A program made the translations under genes and the position numbers. A model generated the notes under the pieces. That model saw only the letters and a program-made list of their open reading frames with translations. It was not told where the DNA came from and did not search any database. Shown here in pieces: positions 8,949-17,793 of a stretch of DNA of 63,663 nucleotides; position 1 is the first letter of the stretch, and each line of letters starts with the position of its first letter. The stretch is from Bacillota bacterium (GTDB taxonomy: Bacteria > Bacillota > UBA4882 > UBA8346). Location of the stretch: contig JAEXFN010000039.1 in the NCBI GenBank assembly GCA_023400055.1, positions 1 to 63,663 on the forward strand, in the 5' to 3' direction.

Positions 8949-9932
8949 ATGAGCGCCACCAATCTTGCTCCCGCCACCGCCGCGAAGGCCGTTGCCAAAC
9001 CGTTATATAAACGAATCTGGGATCATGCCAGTATCTTGATTATTTATTTAATCATGTTCGTCATTTTATCCCTGACGGTGCCCTATTTCTTCAGTTGGGA
9101 GAATATGGTCGGCCTGTCGCTGGCCATCTCGACCGTCGGCATCGTCGCCTGCACCATGCTGTTTTGCCTGGCTTCGGGAGATTTCGATCTTTCGGTCGAG
9201 AATATCGTGGCCACGGCGGGGGTCATCGCCGCAGTGGTCATTCGGGGCACCGGCAATGTGTGGCTCGGGATAATGGGCGGGATCCTGTCCGGTGGAGTAG
9301 TCGGCCTGATAAACGGCATCATCATCGCCAAGCTGAAGATCAACGCCTTAATCACCACCCTGGCCATGAGCCAGGTGGTCCGGGGGCTCGGGTTTATCAT
9401 TTCGGGCGGCGTCGCGGTCGGCATTTTGACGCCGCAGTTTTATGTCCTCGGCAATAACAACTTCCTGGCGATTCCGATCCCGGTATGGATCATGATCCTT
9501 TGCTTCGTCGGTTTCAGTACTTTGCTTAACCGGACCACTTTCGGCCGGAACACCATGGCCATCGGCGGCAACCGGGAAGCGGCCCGGCTCGCCGGCATCG
9601 ATGTGGATGTCATTAAAATCGGTATCTTTACCATTCAGGGATTCATTTCGGGATTGGCCGGAGTGGTTCTGGCGTCGCGGATGACCAGCGGCCAACCGAA
9701 TTCTTCGGTCGGTTTCTCATTGGATGTCATTTCCGCCTGCGTGTTGGGCGGCGTCTCCCTCTCCGGCGGCATCGGCACCATGCTGGGCGTCATCGTCGGC
9801 GTAATTATCATGGGCACCGTCCAAAACGCCATGAACCTTTTGAATATCCCGACGTTCTATCAGTATGTGGTCCGCGGAATCATCCTGTTGCTGGCGGTGC
9901 TGTTCGATCAGATGAAACAGAAACAAAATTAA
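8949..9932 (+). CDS. araH: L-arabinose ABC transporter, permease AraH
   Basis: A 327-residue polytopic membrane protein of the CUT2 permease family, with AraH hallmarks: TMLFCLASGDFDLSVENIVA, AKLKINALITTLAMSQVVRG, TTFGRNTMAIGGNREAARLA and VISACVLGGVSLSGG. About eight to ten hydrophobic segments are visible. I chose ATG 8949, eight bases after AAGGAG; an in-frame GTG at 8940 overlaps that Shine-Dalgarno and is unlikely. It closes the araFGH operon; no terminator follows directly, but a nested palindrome (9986-10112) and a strong terminator (10234-10273) lie downstream. Confidence 0.93.
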   Translation: MSATNLAPATAAKAVAKPLYKRIWDHASILIIYLIMFVILSLTVPYFFSWENMVGLSLAISTVGIVACTMLFCLASGDFDLSVENIVATAGVIAAVVIRGTGNVWLGIMGGILSGGVVGLINGIIIAKLKINALITTLAMSQVVRGLGFIISGGVAVGILTPQFYVLGNNNFLAIPIPVWIMILCFVGFSTLLNRTTFGRNTMAIGGNREAARLAGIDVDVIKIGIFTIQGFISGLAGVVLASRMTSGQPNSSVGFSLDVISACVLGGVSLSGGIGTMLGVIVGVIIMGTVQNAMNLLNIPTFYQYVVRGIILLLAVLFDQMKQKQN

Positions 9933-9985
9933 TTTTCGAAAATAATAAAGATGACTATCAAGTTAACTCAGTAAAACCGGAAAAT

Positions 9986-10112
9986 AAACCGAACTCACCC
10001 CCCAGTGGTTTTAAAGGCTTTCGATTGGCCCTACTTGCCCCCTCTCTTTCTGACAAGACGGCCTGGCAAATCGTCTAAAAAGAGAGGGGGAGCCAGGGCG
10101 TGAGTTCGGTTT
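9986..10112. repeat. 127-bp nested palindromic intergenic element
   Basis: Perfect 13-bp outer arms AAACCGAACTCAC (9986-9998) and GTGAGTTCGGTTT (10100-10112) enclose perfect 12-bp inner arms CCCCCTCTCTTT (10038-10049) and AAAGAGAGGGGG (10079-10090) and an inner AGACG (10056-10060) with CGTCT (10072-10076). It has no coding frame. The composition resembles the REP/BIME-like 'CCCCTCTC...GAGAGGGG' elements seen in many bacterial intergenic regions, but a specific family cannot be named here. Confidence 0.7.
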
Positions 10113-10233
10113 TGAAAACTGAGACGTTGAACGCCTTACTGACGGTTCCAGGCTTTTAATCGGGCTAAGCTGTTTCAGGATATTTTTATTTTCCGAGCTA
10201 ATACAATCCTCGGCATAATAAAAAATTGCTGAT

Positions 10234-10273
10234 ATCCCGTTAGCATCGGCTTGGCTAACGGGATTTATTTTTT
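10234..10273 (+). terminator. Strong terminator after the araFGH operon
   Basis: Perfect 11-bp stem ATCCCGTTAGC (10234-10244) with GCTAACGGGAT (10254-10264), followed by TTATTTTTTT. It lies 300 bp after araH and just before array A2. Confidence 0.9.
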
Positions 10274-10399
10274 TGACATTTACCCGAATACGTTTTGGTG
10301 GATTCGTATGACAAACGACAGACTAAGAAAATATTGCCCGGCAAGGAAGGGGGAGATGAGCAGCGCATCCATTGCTTAGGGCGATGCTTGCGGATCTTG

Positions 10400-10690
10400 C
10401 CCGAACTTTCGGGGCTATTTTTCCAAACCCCGGTCCCGTTTGCCCAAAGGCCGGAAATGATGTTCCGGGGCTCGGGAAAGAAGGGATGGTCTTTAGGCAA
10501 GCTTGCCCAAAACTTGGGACAGCTTGCCCAACGTTTGGGAATGTTCACCCAAAGCTTGGGCAAGCATGCCCAAGGCCCGGGAATGCCTTCCCAAACCTTG
10601 GGCAGCCATTCCCAACCTCTGGGACAGTTTGCCCGAGCCTTGGGACAGTCTGCCCAAAGGTTGGGCAGGTTTCCCCAAGGCTTGGGAAGG
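10400..10690. repeat. 21-bp tandem array A2 (CCCAAG-CTTGGG family)
   Basis: About 14 units. CCC cores fall at 10464, 10506, 10527, 10548, 10569, 10590, 10611, 10632, 10653 and 10674 in an exact 21-bp register, with earlier weaker units from 10400. Dyads such as CCCAAAGCTTGGG recur. It is the same family and same orientation as A1, so the two bracket the arabinose cassette. It is flanked by terminators at 10234-10273 and 10847-10889. Frames across it are open in several phases but carry no start signals. Confidence 0.9.
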
Positions 10691-10846
10691 AAAAGAACAG
10701 CTGCTGTCATACTGGAATGGCTATGAAAGTGCCTCACCGACGCCGGCTAAGTGGAACGGATGGCAATTTATTGCTAAGGATAGCGGAATCCGCTCGTCCA
10801 GCGGCATAAAAAAGGGCTGGCTTGGCTGCCACTTCAGCGGGTCGCG

Positions 10847-10889
10847 GCGGAGGCTCCCTCCGATCGCCTCCGCAGTGTTTTTATTTTTT
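10847..10889 (+). terminator. Terminator-like hairpin upstream of the ROK gene
   Basis: Perfect stem GCGGAGGC (10847-10854) with GCCTCCGC (10866-10873), then AGTGTTTTTATTTTTT. It isolates the ROK gene from transcription entering through array A2. No gene lies between the array and the hairpin. Confidence 0.7.
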
Positions 10890-10946
10890 AAAAAACTTAA
10901 AATAATTTTTCACCATAGCAGGATTATTTTCACTCCAGACGAATTA

Positions 10947-10962
10947 ATTAATTAAATTAATT
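10947..10962. promoter_or_regulatory. Candidate ROK operator upstream of its own gene
   Basis: ATTAATTAA-A-TTAATT here matches the first 16 positions of the perfect palindrome at 12272-12290. The pair suggests that the ROK protein represses itself and the downstream operon. AT-rich sequence alone could give partial matches by chance. Confidence 0.5.
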
Positions 10963-10981
10963 GTTCTTGGAAGGGCACCCC

Positions 10982-12187
10982 ATGCTTACCAAAAATCCGC
11001 GTGGCAAAAATACGGTTCAACTGCAATTGGAAAACCGCTCGACCTTACTGAAACTGCTCCGGCAGCATGATCACGTCTGCCGCAAGGAGCTGGCCGAGAT
11101 GAGCGGCCTGACCGGGGCGGCGGTGACCAATCTGATCCGCGACTTAATCGAGATCGGCCTGGTGAAAGAGGATCGGGACTTCGAAAGCGCCTCGGGCAGA
11201 AACGCCATCCCCCTGCAGCTCAATTTCCGGCGCTTCCTGGTGGTCGGCGTCAATCTGCGCCGGGATCACTTTTCCTACGCCTTATGCGATCTGAGCGGGG
11301 TATTTCTGGACAAAAACAAGATCTATTGGGAGAAAGATGAGCCCATTACGGAAATTTTAAACAAGTTATTTCTGGCGGTGGAGGATTGTCTGAAAAGCAA
11401 TCGCCATAAGGGTCAGGTCGTCGGGATCGGGGTCTCGGCGCCCGGACCGATTAACCTGGAGAAGGGGGAACTGGCCCTCGTATCCAACGTGCCTTCCGAA
11501 TGGAAACAGTCCGTCCCCATCAAAAGGCTGCTGGAAGAGAGGTTCAATCTTCCGGTGGTGCTGGAAAACAACTCCAATGCGACGGCCCTGGCGGAGAAAT
11601 GGTTCAGCGACGGGCAGGGCTGTCACAACCTGCTATCCATTTTGATCAGCAAAGGCATGGGAGCGGGCGTGATTATTGACGACCAGATCTACCACGGCGC
11701 CTTCGGTTTCGCCGGCGAGATCGGCCATATGAGCATCGATTTCGACGGGCCGCTCTGCGGCTGCGGCAATAAAGGGTGTCTGGAACTTTATTGCTCGACG
11801 ATGGCCCTGTTGGCCAAGGCGCAGCAAATACGAGGTTCCGACCGCATCAGCCGCTTCGAGGTCTTCAAAGAGCAAGCCAAAAAAGGCGACCCGGATCTCA
11901 TGAAGCTGGTGGTCGAGAGCGGCCGACATCTCGGCTACGCCATCGTCAATTTGGCGAATGCCTTCAATCCGGAGCTAATCGTGATTAGCGGCGATATGAA
12001 CGACTTCGGCTCCGTCTGGCTGGACAGCATCAGGCAGGCGGCCTTCGAACGGCTTCACCCCGCGGTGACCGCCAGATTGCGGATCCAACTGACTTCCTTG
12101 CCCGAAAATCCGGTGCTCTTGGGGACGGTCGCCATGGTCAGCAACTATATTTTCGAAAATCCGGAGCTGGGCCTGTTCAGCGCTTAA
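10982..12187 (+). CDS. ROK-family transcriptional regulator
   Basis: A 401-residue repressor: N-terminal winged helix (residues about 15-70, CRKELAEMSGLTGAAVTNLI) followed by a ROK sugar-kinase-like domain with GVSAPGPINLEKG, the glycan-binding region and the zinc motif CGCGNKGCLE. Family members (XylR, NagC and relatives) release DNA on binding a sugar or sugar phosphate. I chose ATG 10982 after GGAAGGG; an in-frame TTG at 10961 is less likely and would overlap the operator. It precedes, on the same strand, the sugar ABC and dehydrogenase operon, separated by 312 bp that hold a matching palindrome. The inducer is unknown. Confidence 0.9.
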   Translation: MLTKNPRGKNTVQLQLENRSTLLKLLRQHDHVCRKELAEMSGLTGAAVTNLIRDLIEIGLVKEDRDFESASGRNAIPLQLNFRRFLVVGVNLRRDHFSYALCDLSGVFLDKNKIYWEKDEPITEILNKLFLAVEDCLKSNRHKGQVVGIGVSAPGPINLEKGELALVSNVPSEWKQSVPIKRLLEERFNLPVVLENNSNATALAEKWFSDGQGCHNLLSILISKGMGAGVIIDDQIYHGAFGFAGEIGHMSIDFDGPLCGCGNKGCLELYCSTMALLAKAQQIRGSDRISRFEVFKEQAKKGDPDLMKLVVESGRHLGYAIVNLANAFNPELIVISGDMNDFGSVWLDSIRQAAFERLHPAVTARLRIQLTSLPENPVLLGTVAMVSNYIFENPELGLFSA

Positions 12188-12271
12188 CAGCGGAAAAGCA
12201 TTGGAGGCCGCCTTTCGGGTACAAATCACGGCTGGATGAGTTAATGGGCAGATTTGAAAATTATCCAGGCA

Positions 12272-12290
12272 ATTAATTAAGTTAATTAAT
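12272..12290. promoter_or_regulatory. Candidate ROK operator of the downstream sugar operon
   Basis: Perfect dyad ATTAATTAA-G-TTAATTAAT with 9-bp arms, about 210 bp before the binding-protein gene. It matches the site before the ROK gene. No confident -35/-10 pair was found in the remaining 12291-12499. Confidence 0.6.
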
Positions 12291-12499
12291 GCGTTTCGAA
12301 TGGATCGCCTTCCGGCAGCGGTCAACGCCTCAGGGTGATCCCATTGCAATAAGGGCTTCTCATTTATGCAAGAGAATATCAAACGAGTTCAATCCGCCCG
12401 CTGCTGCGGCAGGCGGCAGAACCATAAAAGAAGGTGATAGATGAGGGAATGTAACGCCGGGGATCTTTTCACAAAAGAAAATTTGGGGAGGTAAGTCGA

Positions 12500-13807
12500 A
12501 TGAATTTTAAACAGAAAAGAGTTTTGATGATTCTCGTTTTACTGGTCGCTTCGGTCCTGATGACCGTCGGAGTCGGCGCCGCCAAACGATTTGACGGAGT
12601 GACCCTCAATGTGGCGATGCAGGATCACAATGCCACCAAAGCCTTGATCGAAATATTGCCGGGGTTTGAGAAAACCACCGGAATCAAAGTCAACATCGAT
12701 CAATTGCCCCAATCGGAGCTGGCCAAAAAGGCCGAGGCCAGTTTCGCGGCTGGCGCGGATAACTATGATGTGATCATGACCCTGATCGTCAACGTTTCCC
12801 GCTACGCCCGGGCCAACTGGCTGGCGCCGTTGGACGGCTATATCAAGGCGTCGCCCGATGCCAATATCAAAGACTTCATGCCCGGTTTCATCAATGTGCA
12901 AAAATATAACAAGAAAACTTACGGCCTGCCGTTCTATGGCGAGAGTTCCTGTTTGATGTATCGCAAGGACCTGCTCAGCGCGGCCGGCGTCGCGGTGCCC
13001 CAGACCATGGACGAATTGCTGGCGGCCGCCCAGAAACTGACCAAAGGCAATACTTACGGCATCGTCCTCAAAGCCGGCCGCGGCCAGGCTTCCAACGGTT
13101 ATCTCTGGCCGATGTTTCTGCGTTCCTACGGCGGGGATTATTTCGATAAGAAATACCGTCCGATCTTCACTAGCAAGCAAGGCCAAAAAGCGACCCAGTT
13201 TTTCGCCGACCTGATGAAGTACTCGCCGCCGGGTTCGGTCAACATGGGCTGGAACGAAGTCCAGGTTTCCATGCAGCAGGGGCAGGCGGCGATGACCATC
13301 GACGCGACCAACTTCGCCCAGGTGTTCGAAGCCTCCGACATGTCCAAAGTGGCCGGCAAGATCGGTTACGCCCTGGTTCCCAAGGGCCCGGCCGGACGTT
13401 TTCCCGCCATCGCGGTGGCTTCCCTGAATATCGCCAATTCCTCCAAACATAAGGATGCCGCTTGGGAGTTCATCAAATGGGCGACCAGCGCCGAATCGCA
13501 AAAAGCGATGGCCAAATCCGGTTCCCGCTCCGACGTCACCAGGATCTCGGTTTATAAAGATCCGGAGTACCAACGGATTTATAACTGGGACAACGGCAAC
13601 TGGTACAAGGTGACCCAGGAATCGATGCAGATGGCGCTGCCGTTTTACCGCCCGGTGAACATTCCGGAATGGCCGAGCATCGGCGATGCCATTTCCATTC
13701 AAGTCCAGTCGGTTTTCACCAAGGAAAAGGATGTCAAGAAGGCCTTGAATGACGCGGCGACCGAAGTCCAAAACGCCTTAAAAGAAGCCGGTTATTACTC
13801 GCGCTGA
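12500..13807 (+). CDS. Sugar ABC transporter, substrate-binding protein (family 1)
   Basis: A 435-residue extracellular solute-binding protein of the CUT1 type. The N-terminal 30 residues are a signal peptide ending GVGAAKRF with no lipobox cysteine. Typical segments include KTYGLPFYGESSCLMYRKDLL, GQAAMTIDAT and AWEFIKWATSAESQ. GGGGAGGT precedes ATG 12500. It is followed by an intercistronic hairpin, two permeases and catabolic enzymes. The ligand is unknown; downstream polyol-type dehydrogenases and a ketose aldolase suggest a hexitol or hexose derivative. Confidence 0.9.
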   Translation: MNFKQKRVLMILVLLVASVLMTVGVGAAKRFDGVTLNVAMQDHNATKALIEILPGFEKTTGIKVNIDQLPQSELAKKAEASFAAGADNYDVIMTLIVNVSRYARANWLAPLDGYIKASPDANIKDFMPGFINVQKYNKKTYGLPFYGESSCLMYRKDLLSAAGVAVPQTMDELLAAAQKLTKGNTYGIVLKAGRGQASNGYLWPMFLRSYGGDYFDKKYRPIFTSKQGQKATQFFADLMKYSPPGSVNMGWNEVQVSMQQGQAAMTIDATNFAQVFEASDMSKVAGKIGYALVPKGPAGRFPAIAVASLNIANSSKHKDAAWEFIKWATSAESQKAMAKSGSRSDVTRISVYKDPEYQRIYNWDNGNWYKVTQESMQMALPFYRPVNIPEWPSIGDAISIQVQSVFTKEKDVKKALNDAATEVQNALKEAGYYSR

Positions 13808-13830
13808 GTCGATAAATCATCAAAGCGACG

Positions 13831-13859
13831 CCGGACTGAGGAAATGCTCCTCAGTCCGG
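13831..13859 (+). other. Intercistronic hairpin between binding protein and permease
   Basis: Perfect 11-bp stem CCGGACTGAGG (13831-13841) with CCTCAGTCCGG (13849-13859), 7-nt loop, followed by TTTAC only. Too short a T-run for full termination; it probably protects or partly terminates the upstream message. Confidence 0.75.
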
Positions 13860-13888
13860 TTTACTAATAAACGCGAGGTGAAGGCAGA

Positions 13889-14794
13889 TTGAAATCAAAG
13901 TCGCTCAAGTTCTCTTTAACGGAAAACCATGAAAAAATACTGCTGGTGCTGCCCATTGTGGTGGTCCTGCTGCTGTTTACCACCTTTCCATATTTGATGA
14001 CCCTGATTCTCGGCTTCTTCAAGGTGGACATGGCCAATCCCGGCGGCAACCGTTTCCTGGGCCTATTGAACTATCTCAATGTTTTTACCGACCCGCGCTT
14101 TTGGAATTCCATGAAAGTATCGGCGGTTTTCGTCAGCGTCGGGACGATTATCGAATTGATTTTCGGAGTGGGGCTGGCGCTGCTGTTGCAGCAATTGAAC
14201 CGGAGACGTGCGGTTTACCAGTCGCTATTGCTGATCCCCATGGTGGTTCCGCCGATCGTCGTCGGCCTCAACTGGCGCATGCTCTACGATCCGAACTACG
14301 GGATTATCAATTACTTCTTTTCGTTGCTGAAGATTCCGCCTCAGACGTGGCTTTCCCAACCGTTATTCGCTTTGCCGGCTTTATTGGTGGTGGATATCTG
14401 GCAATATACGCCTTTTGTCACGTTGCTGGTCCTGGCGCTGTTGATGAATCTGCCGGAGGATCAGTATGAGGCGGCGCGGATCGACGGCGCTTCCGGGTGG
14501 CAAATGACCTGGCGGATCACTTTGCCGATGATTAAAGCGGGCTTAACCGTGGTGGCCACGTTGCGGGCGATCGAGGCGTTCCGGGAGTTCGCCAAGATTT
14601 ATACGTTAACCTCGGGGGGACCCGGCATTGCCACGGAAACATTGAATTATTACGTCTATATCACCGGCTTTGAACAATACCGGGTCGGCTACTCCTCGGC
14701 TTTGGCCACCATTTTGTTCACTTGCGCGATCGGTTTTACCCTCTTGATGCTTTTATTAACGAAGACTTCGTCCGCGGGGGAGGGAAACGAATGA
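13889..14794 (+). CDS. Sugar ABC transporter permease (MalF-type)
   Basis: A 301-residue CUT1 inner-membrane permease with about six hydrophobic segments and the EAA loop YEAARIDGASGWQMTWRITLP that contacts the ATPase. The start is probably TTG 13889, eight bases after GAGGTG; no ATG lies nearby. Its stop overlaps the next permease by ATGA. No ATPase gene is present in this operon. Confidence 0.88.
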   Translation: MKSKSLKFSLTENHEKILLVLPIVVVLLLFTTFPYLMTLILGFFKVDMANPGGNRFLGLLNYLNVFTDPRFWNSMKVSAVFVSVGTIIELIFGVGLALLLQQLNRRRAVYQSLLLIPMVVPPIVVGLNWRMLYDPNYGIINYFFSLLKIPPQTWLSQPLFALPALLVVDIWQYTPFVTLLVLALLMNLPEDQYEAARIDGASGWQMTWRITLPMIKAGLTVVATLRAIEAFREFAKIYTLTSGGPGIATETLNYYVYITGFEQYRVGYSSALATILFTCAIGFTLLMLLLTKTSSAGEGNE

Positions 14795-15624
14795 ACGCTG
14801 CGCAACGCGAAAAACGGCGCCAATTTTGGCTGCATACCTTAGCCACCGTGATTCTGATCGGTTTTATGATCCCGGTTTTCTGGCTGTTTTTGACTTCGAT
14901 CAAATCCCGGACCGATGCCTTCGCAATGCCCCCGGTGTGGTTTTTTAAGCCGACGCTCGAGAATTATCAGTCGTTATTGCGCGATGAGCCGTTTTTCAAA
15001 TATTTATGGAATAGTTTTTTCATCGCCGCCATGGCCGCGTTGCTGGCGGGATTGATCGGGACTCCGATGGCCTATGCGTTGTCCCGCTTCAAATTCAAGG
15101 GCCAAAACTTTCTGGCCTTCTGGGTATTGGCATCGCGGATCGCTCCGCCGATGGCCCTGGTATTGCCGTTTTTCCTGATGTTCCGGGCGCTTAACCTGGT
15201 CAACAGTTATACCTCGATTATTTGTATTTACATGACCTTGAATCTGGCTTTTGTCGTCTGGATGATGCGCGGCTATCTGGCGCAGGTTCCGGTGTCGATC
15301 GAGGAAGCCGCCCGGATCGACGGCTGTTCGATCTTTTCGACCTTAATGCGGGTCACCCTGCCGCTGGTGTCGCAGGGACTCACCGCCACGCTGGTTTTTT
15401 GTTTCATGGCCAACTGGTCGGAGTTCGTTTTGGCGCTAATCTTTACCGGCACCGCTACCCGGACTGCGCCGGTGCTGATCGCCGGCTTTGTAACCACCGA
15501 AGGAATCAAATGGGGAATGATCGGCGCGGCCGGCACCATCGTCAATGTTCCAGTCATCATCTTTGCAATGTTTCTCCAGAAATATTTCGTCCGGGGACTT
15601 ACTGCGGGCGCTGTCAAGGGATAA
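14791..15624 (+). CDS. Sugar ABC transporter permease (MalG-type)
   Basis: A 277-residue CUT1 permease, six predicted membrane segments, EAA motif EEAARIDGCSIFSTLMRVTL. ATG 14791 overlaps the previous stop (ATGA) and has GGGGGAGGG upstream, so translational coupling is likely. It forms the heterodimeric channel with the preceding protein. Confidence 0.9.
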   Translation: MNAAQREKRRQFWLHTLATVILIGFMIPVFWLFLTSIKSRTDAFAMPPVWFFKPTLENYQSLLRDEPFFKYLWNSFFIAAMAALLAGLIGTPMAYALSRFKFKGQNFLAFWVLASRIAPPMALVLPFFLMFRALNLVNSYTSIICIYMTLNLAFVVWMMRGYLAQVPVSIEEAARIDGCSIFSTLMRVTLPLVSQGLTATLVFCFMANWSEFVLALIFTGTATRTAPVLIAGFVTTEGIKWGMIGAAGTIVNVPVIIFAMFLQKYFVRGLTAGAVKG

Positions 15625-15645
15625 GAAACAGGAGGAAGAGTCAGC

Positions 15646-16668
15646 ATGCAACAAGTGTATCTGCGCAAAGCTTTTGAACTGGTGCGGGAGGAAGCGGAAC
15701 TGCCGACGCCCGGCCCCGGGCAGGTCCTGGTCCGAGTGGCCATCTGCGGGATTTGCGCTACCGATGTTCATAGTTACGAAGGGGAAACGGTCCAGGGGAA
15801 CCGTTATCCGTTTCATCCCGGCCACGAAATCGCGGGCGTGGTGGCGCAAATCGGCCCAGGAGTCGCGGATCTTGCCGCAGGGGACAAAGTGGTGGTCGAT
15901 CCGCTGTATCCTTGCGAGGCCTGCGATTTTTGCCGGGAAAACAAACAGAATCACTGCACCCATCTGAAAACCCTGGGCATGATCGGACCGGGCGGTTTCT
16001 CCGATTATACCCTGGTCCCGGCCAAGAATTTATATAAGTTCAATGCCATCGATTTTAAAGAGGCCGTCTTTGCCGAGCCCATCTCCTCGGTGGTCTATGC
16101 GTCGAACCGGGCGGAGATCGGCAAGGGCGACCGGGTCTTGATCTATGGAGCCGGGCCCATCGGATTGCTCCATCTGCAGATGGCCTTGCATTCCGGCGCC
16201 GCGTTGGTGGTCCTGAGCGATTTGAATCCGCAAAAACTGGCGGTCGCCGAGCGGCTCGGGGCCGGCGCCACGGTCCTGGCCACCGCGCCGGACGCGGATC
16301 GCCAACTGAAAAGTCTGGCTCCGTCCGGCTTCGATGTCATCATCGATTGCACCGGGGTGGCCAAAGTCGTGGCAAGCGCGGTACCTTTCCTGAAAAACTC
16401 CGGCCGGCTGGTTATTTTCGGAGTTTGCCCCCAAGGCAGCGAAATTCGCTTGAATCCGTTCGAGATTTACCGGCGCGATCTGCATATCATCGGCGTTTTC
16501 GCCGCGAACCGGACCATGAAAGCGACGGTAGCATTATTAGAAAACCGGATTATCCGGACTGAGGAGTTGGTGGCGGAGATCATTCCCCGTACCCGGCTCG
16601 AGGAAGCTTTCAAACTATTGAAGCAGGGGAAAGCGACTGGCAAGATCCTGGTCACGCCCAGTGAATGA
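15646..16668 (+). CDS. Zinc-dependent medium-chain dehydrogenase (polyol type) 1
   Basis: A 340-residue MDR-family alcohol dehydrogenase. Catalytic zinc region GICATDVHSYEG and GHEIAGVV; structural zinc loop CEACDFCRENKQNHC (four cysteines); nucleotide-binding region VLIYGAGPIGLLHLQMA. Relatives oxidise sorbitol, galactitol, threonine or other secondary alcohols with NAD+. AGGAGGAAG precedes ATG 15646. It follows the permeases by 21 bp, so it is in the sugar operon and should oxidise the imported polyol or an intermediate. Substrate not determinable. Confidence 0.87.
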   Translation: MQQVYLRKAFELVREEAELPTPGPGQVLVRVAICGICATDVHSYEGETVQGNRYPFHPGHEIAGVVAQIGPGVADLAAGDKVVVDPLYPCEACDFCRENKQNHCTHLKTLGMIGPGGFSDYTLVPAKNLYKFNAIDFKEAVFAEPISSVVYASNRAEIGKGDRVLIYGAGPIGLLHLQMALHSGAALVVLSDLNPQKLAVAERLGAGATVLATAPDADRQLKSLAPSGFDVIIDCTGVAKVVASAVPFLKNSGRLVIFGVCPQGSEIRLNPFEIYRRDLHIIGVFAANRTMKATVALLENRIIRTEELVAEIIPRTRLEEAFKLLKQGKATGKILVTPSE

Positions 16669-16725
16669 GGCCTTGAACCAGATTAGCGACAGCGAGATTA
16701 GCGCTTAACGAAAGAAGGAATCAAC

Positions 16726-17736
16726 ATGAAAGCAGCAGTATTCGATGGCCGTTCCGGGGTGCAGATCGTCGATCGTCCCATTCCGGAGCTCGGCGCGGGT
16801 GAAGCCTTGATTAAAGTGAAATATGTCGGAATTTGCGGCTCCGACCTTACAATTTATCTGGGAAAAAATCCGCGGGCCAAAATCCCGGTGATCCCCGGCC
16901 ACGAGATCGTCGGGGAGATCGTTGACCTGAAAGGGGATAGCGCGCTGGCAGTCGGCGATCGGGTCGCCGTGGTCCCCACTTTGACCTGCGGCAGCTGTGA
17001 ACTTTGTAAGACGGGACGGCGCCATCTTTGCAAAACGATCCATTTCATCGGAATCCAGCGGGAAGGGGGATTTGCCGAGTATGTCAACGTTCCGCTCGGC
17101 AATCTGTTCCGGCTTCCGGACGACCTTTCCTTCGAAAAAGCGGCCCTGGTCGAACCGGTGGCCGTGGCGGTCCATGCGATCCGCCTGGCCCGGATCCAGG
17201 CCGGCGACTTTGCGGCGGTGATCGGAGCGGGGCCGATCGGCTTGTTGGTGGCGCTGCTGGCGCGCCATTCCGGGTGCGAAGTGTTAGTGAGCGAAATATC
17301 GGCGAGCCGGGCCGGGATCGCCGCGGAACTCGGCTTCGTAACGGTCCACGCCGCCGGGGCCGATCCGGTCAGCCGGGTCAGGGAACTGACCCGGGATAGA
17401 GGCGCCGATCTGATCTTTGAATGTGTCGGCCATCCCAGCACCATCGATCCGATGATCGAGATGGGCAGCGCGGAAGCGCAGTTCGTGGTGGTGGGAGCTT
17501 TTAAAGAACCGGCGCCCCTCGATTTGTTCCGGATGTCCCGCAAAGAGCAGCGCGTGGTGGCTTCCTGGACCTATACGATGGACGATTTCCGGAGGGCGAT
17601 CAAGTTTTTGGCCGAATCGGCCATCCCGTTCGAGCGGGTTATCAGTCATTTTGTCCCCCTGGATCAGGCGCAGGCGGCGATGGAAATGATTCGCAAAGCG
17701 GATAAAGCGATGAAGGTCATCGTGAAACTTTGGTGA
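16726..17736 (+). CDS. Zinc-dependent medium-chain dehydrogenase (polyol type) 2
   Basis: A 336-residue MDR enzyme, clearly related to but distinct from the preceding one: catalytic zinc GICGSDLTIYLG and GHEIVGEIV, structural zinc CGSCELCKTGRRHLC, cofactor region AAVIGAGPIGLLVALLA. AAGAAGGA precedes ATG 16726. Two different MDR enzymes in a row suggest two oxidation steps, or oxidation plus reduction, in one pathway. The substrate could be a hexitol, a hexonate or an inosose-like compound. Confidence 0.86.
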   Translation: MKAAVFDGRSGVQIVDRPIPELGAGEALIKVKYVGICGSDLTIYLGKNPRAKIPVIPGHEIVGEIVDLKGDSALAVGDRVAVVPTLTCGSCELCKTGRRHLCKTIHFIGIQREGGFAEYVNVPLGNLFRLPDDLSFEKAALVEPVAVAVHAIRLARIQAGDFAAVIGAGPIGLLVALLARHSGCEVLVSEISASRAGIAAELGFVTVHAAGADPVSRVRELTRDRGADLIFECVGHPSTIDPMIEMGSAEAQFVVVGAFKEPAPLDLFRMSRKEQRVVASWTYTMDDFRRAIKFLAESAIPFERVISHFVPLDQAQAAMEMIRKADKAMKVIVKLW

Positions 17737-17793
17737 GCGATCCGCTGGGATTCGCGGAATATTTGGAATTCATGAAATAGGAGTTGTTAGAGC

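Noticed and set aside
9986..10112. Insertion sequence
   Set aside because: Too short, no transposase and no target-site duplication visible.
12539..13771. 410-residue minus-strand frame opposite the binding-protein gene
   Set aside because: Shadow frame; the plus strand encodes a clear family 1 solute-binding protein.
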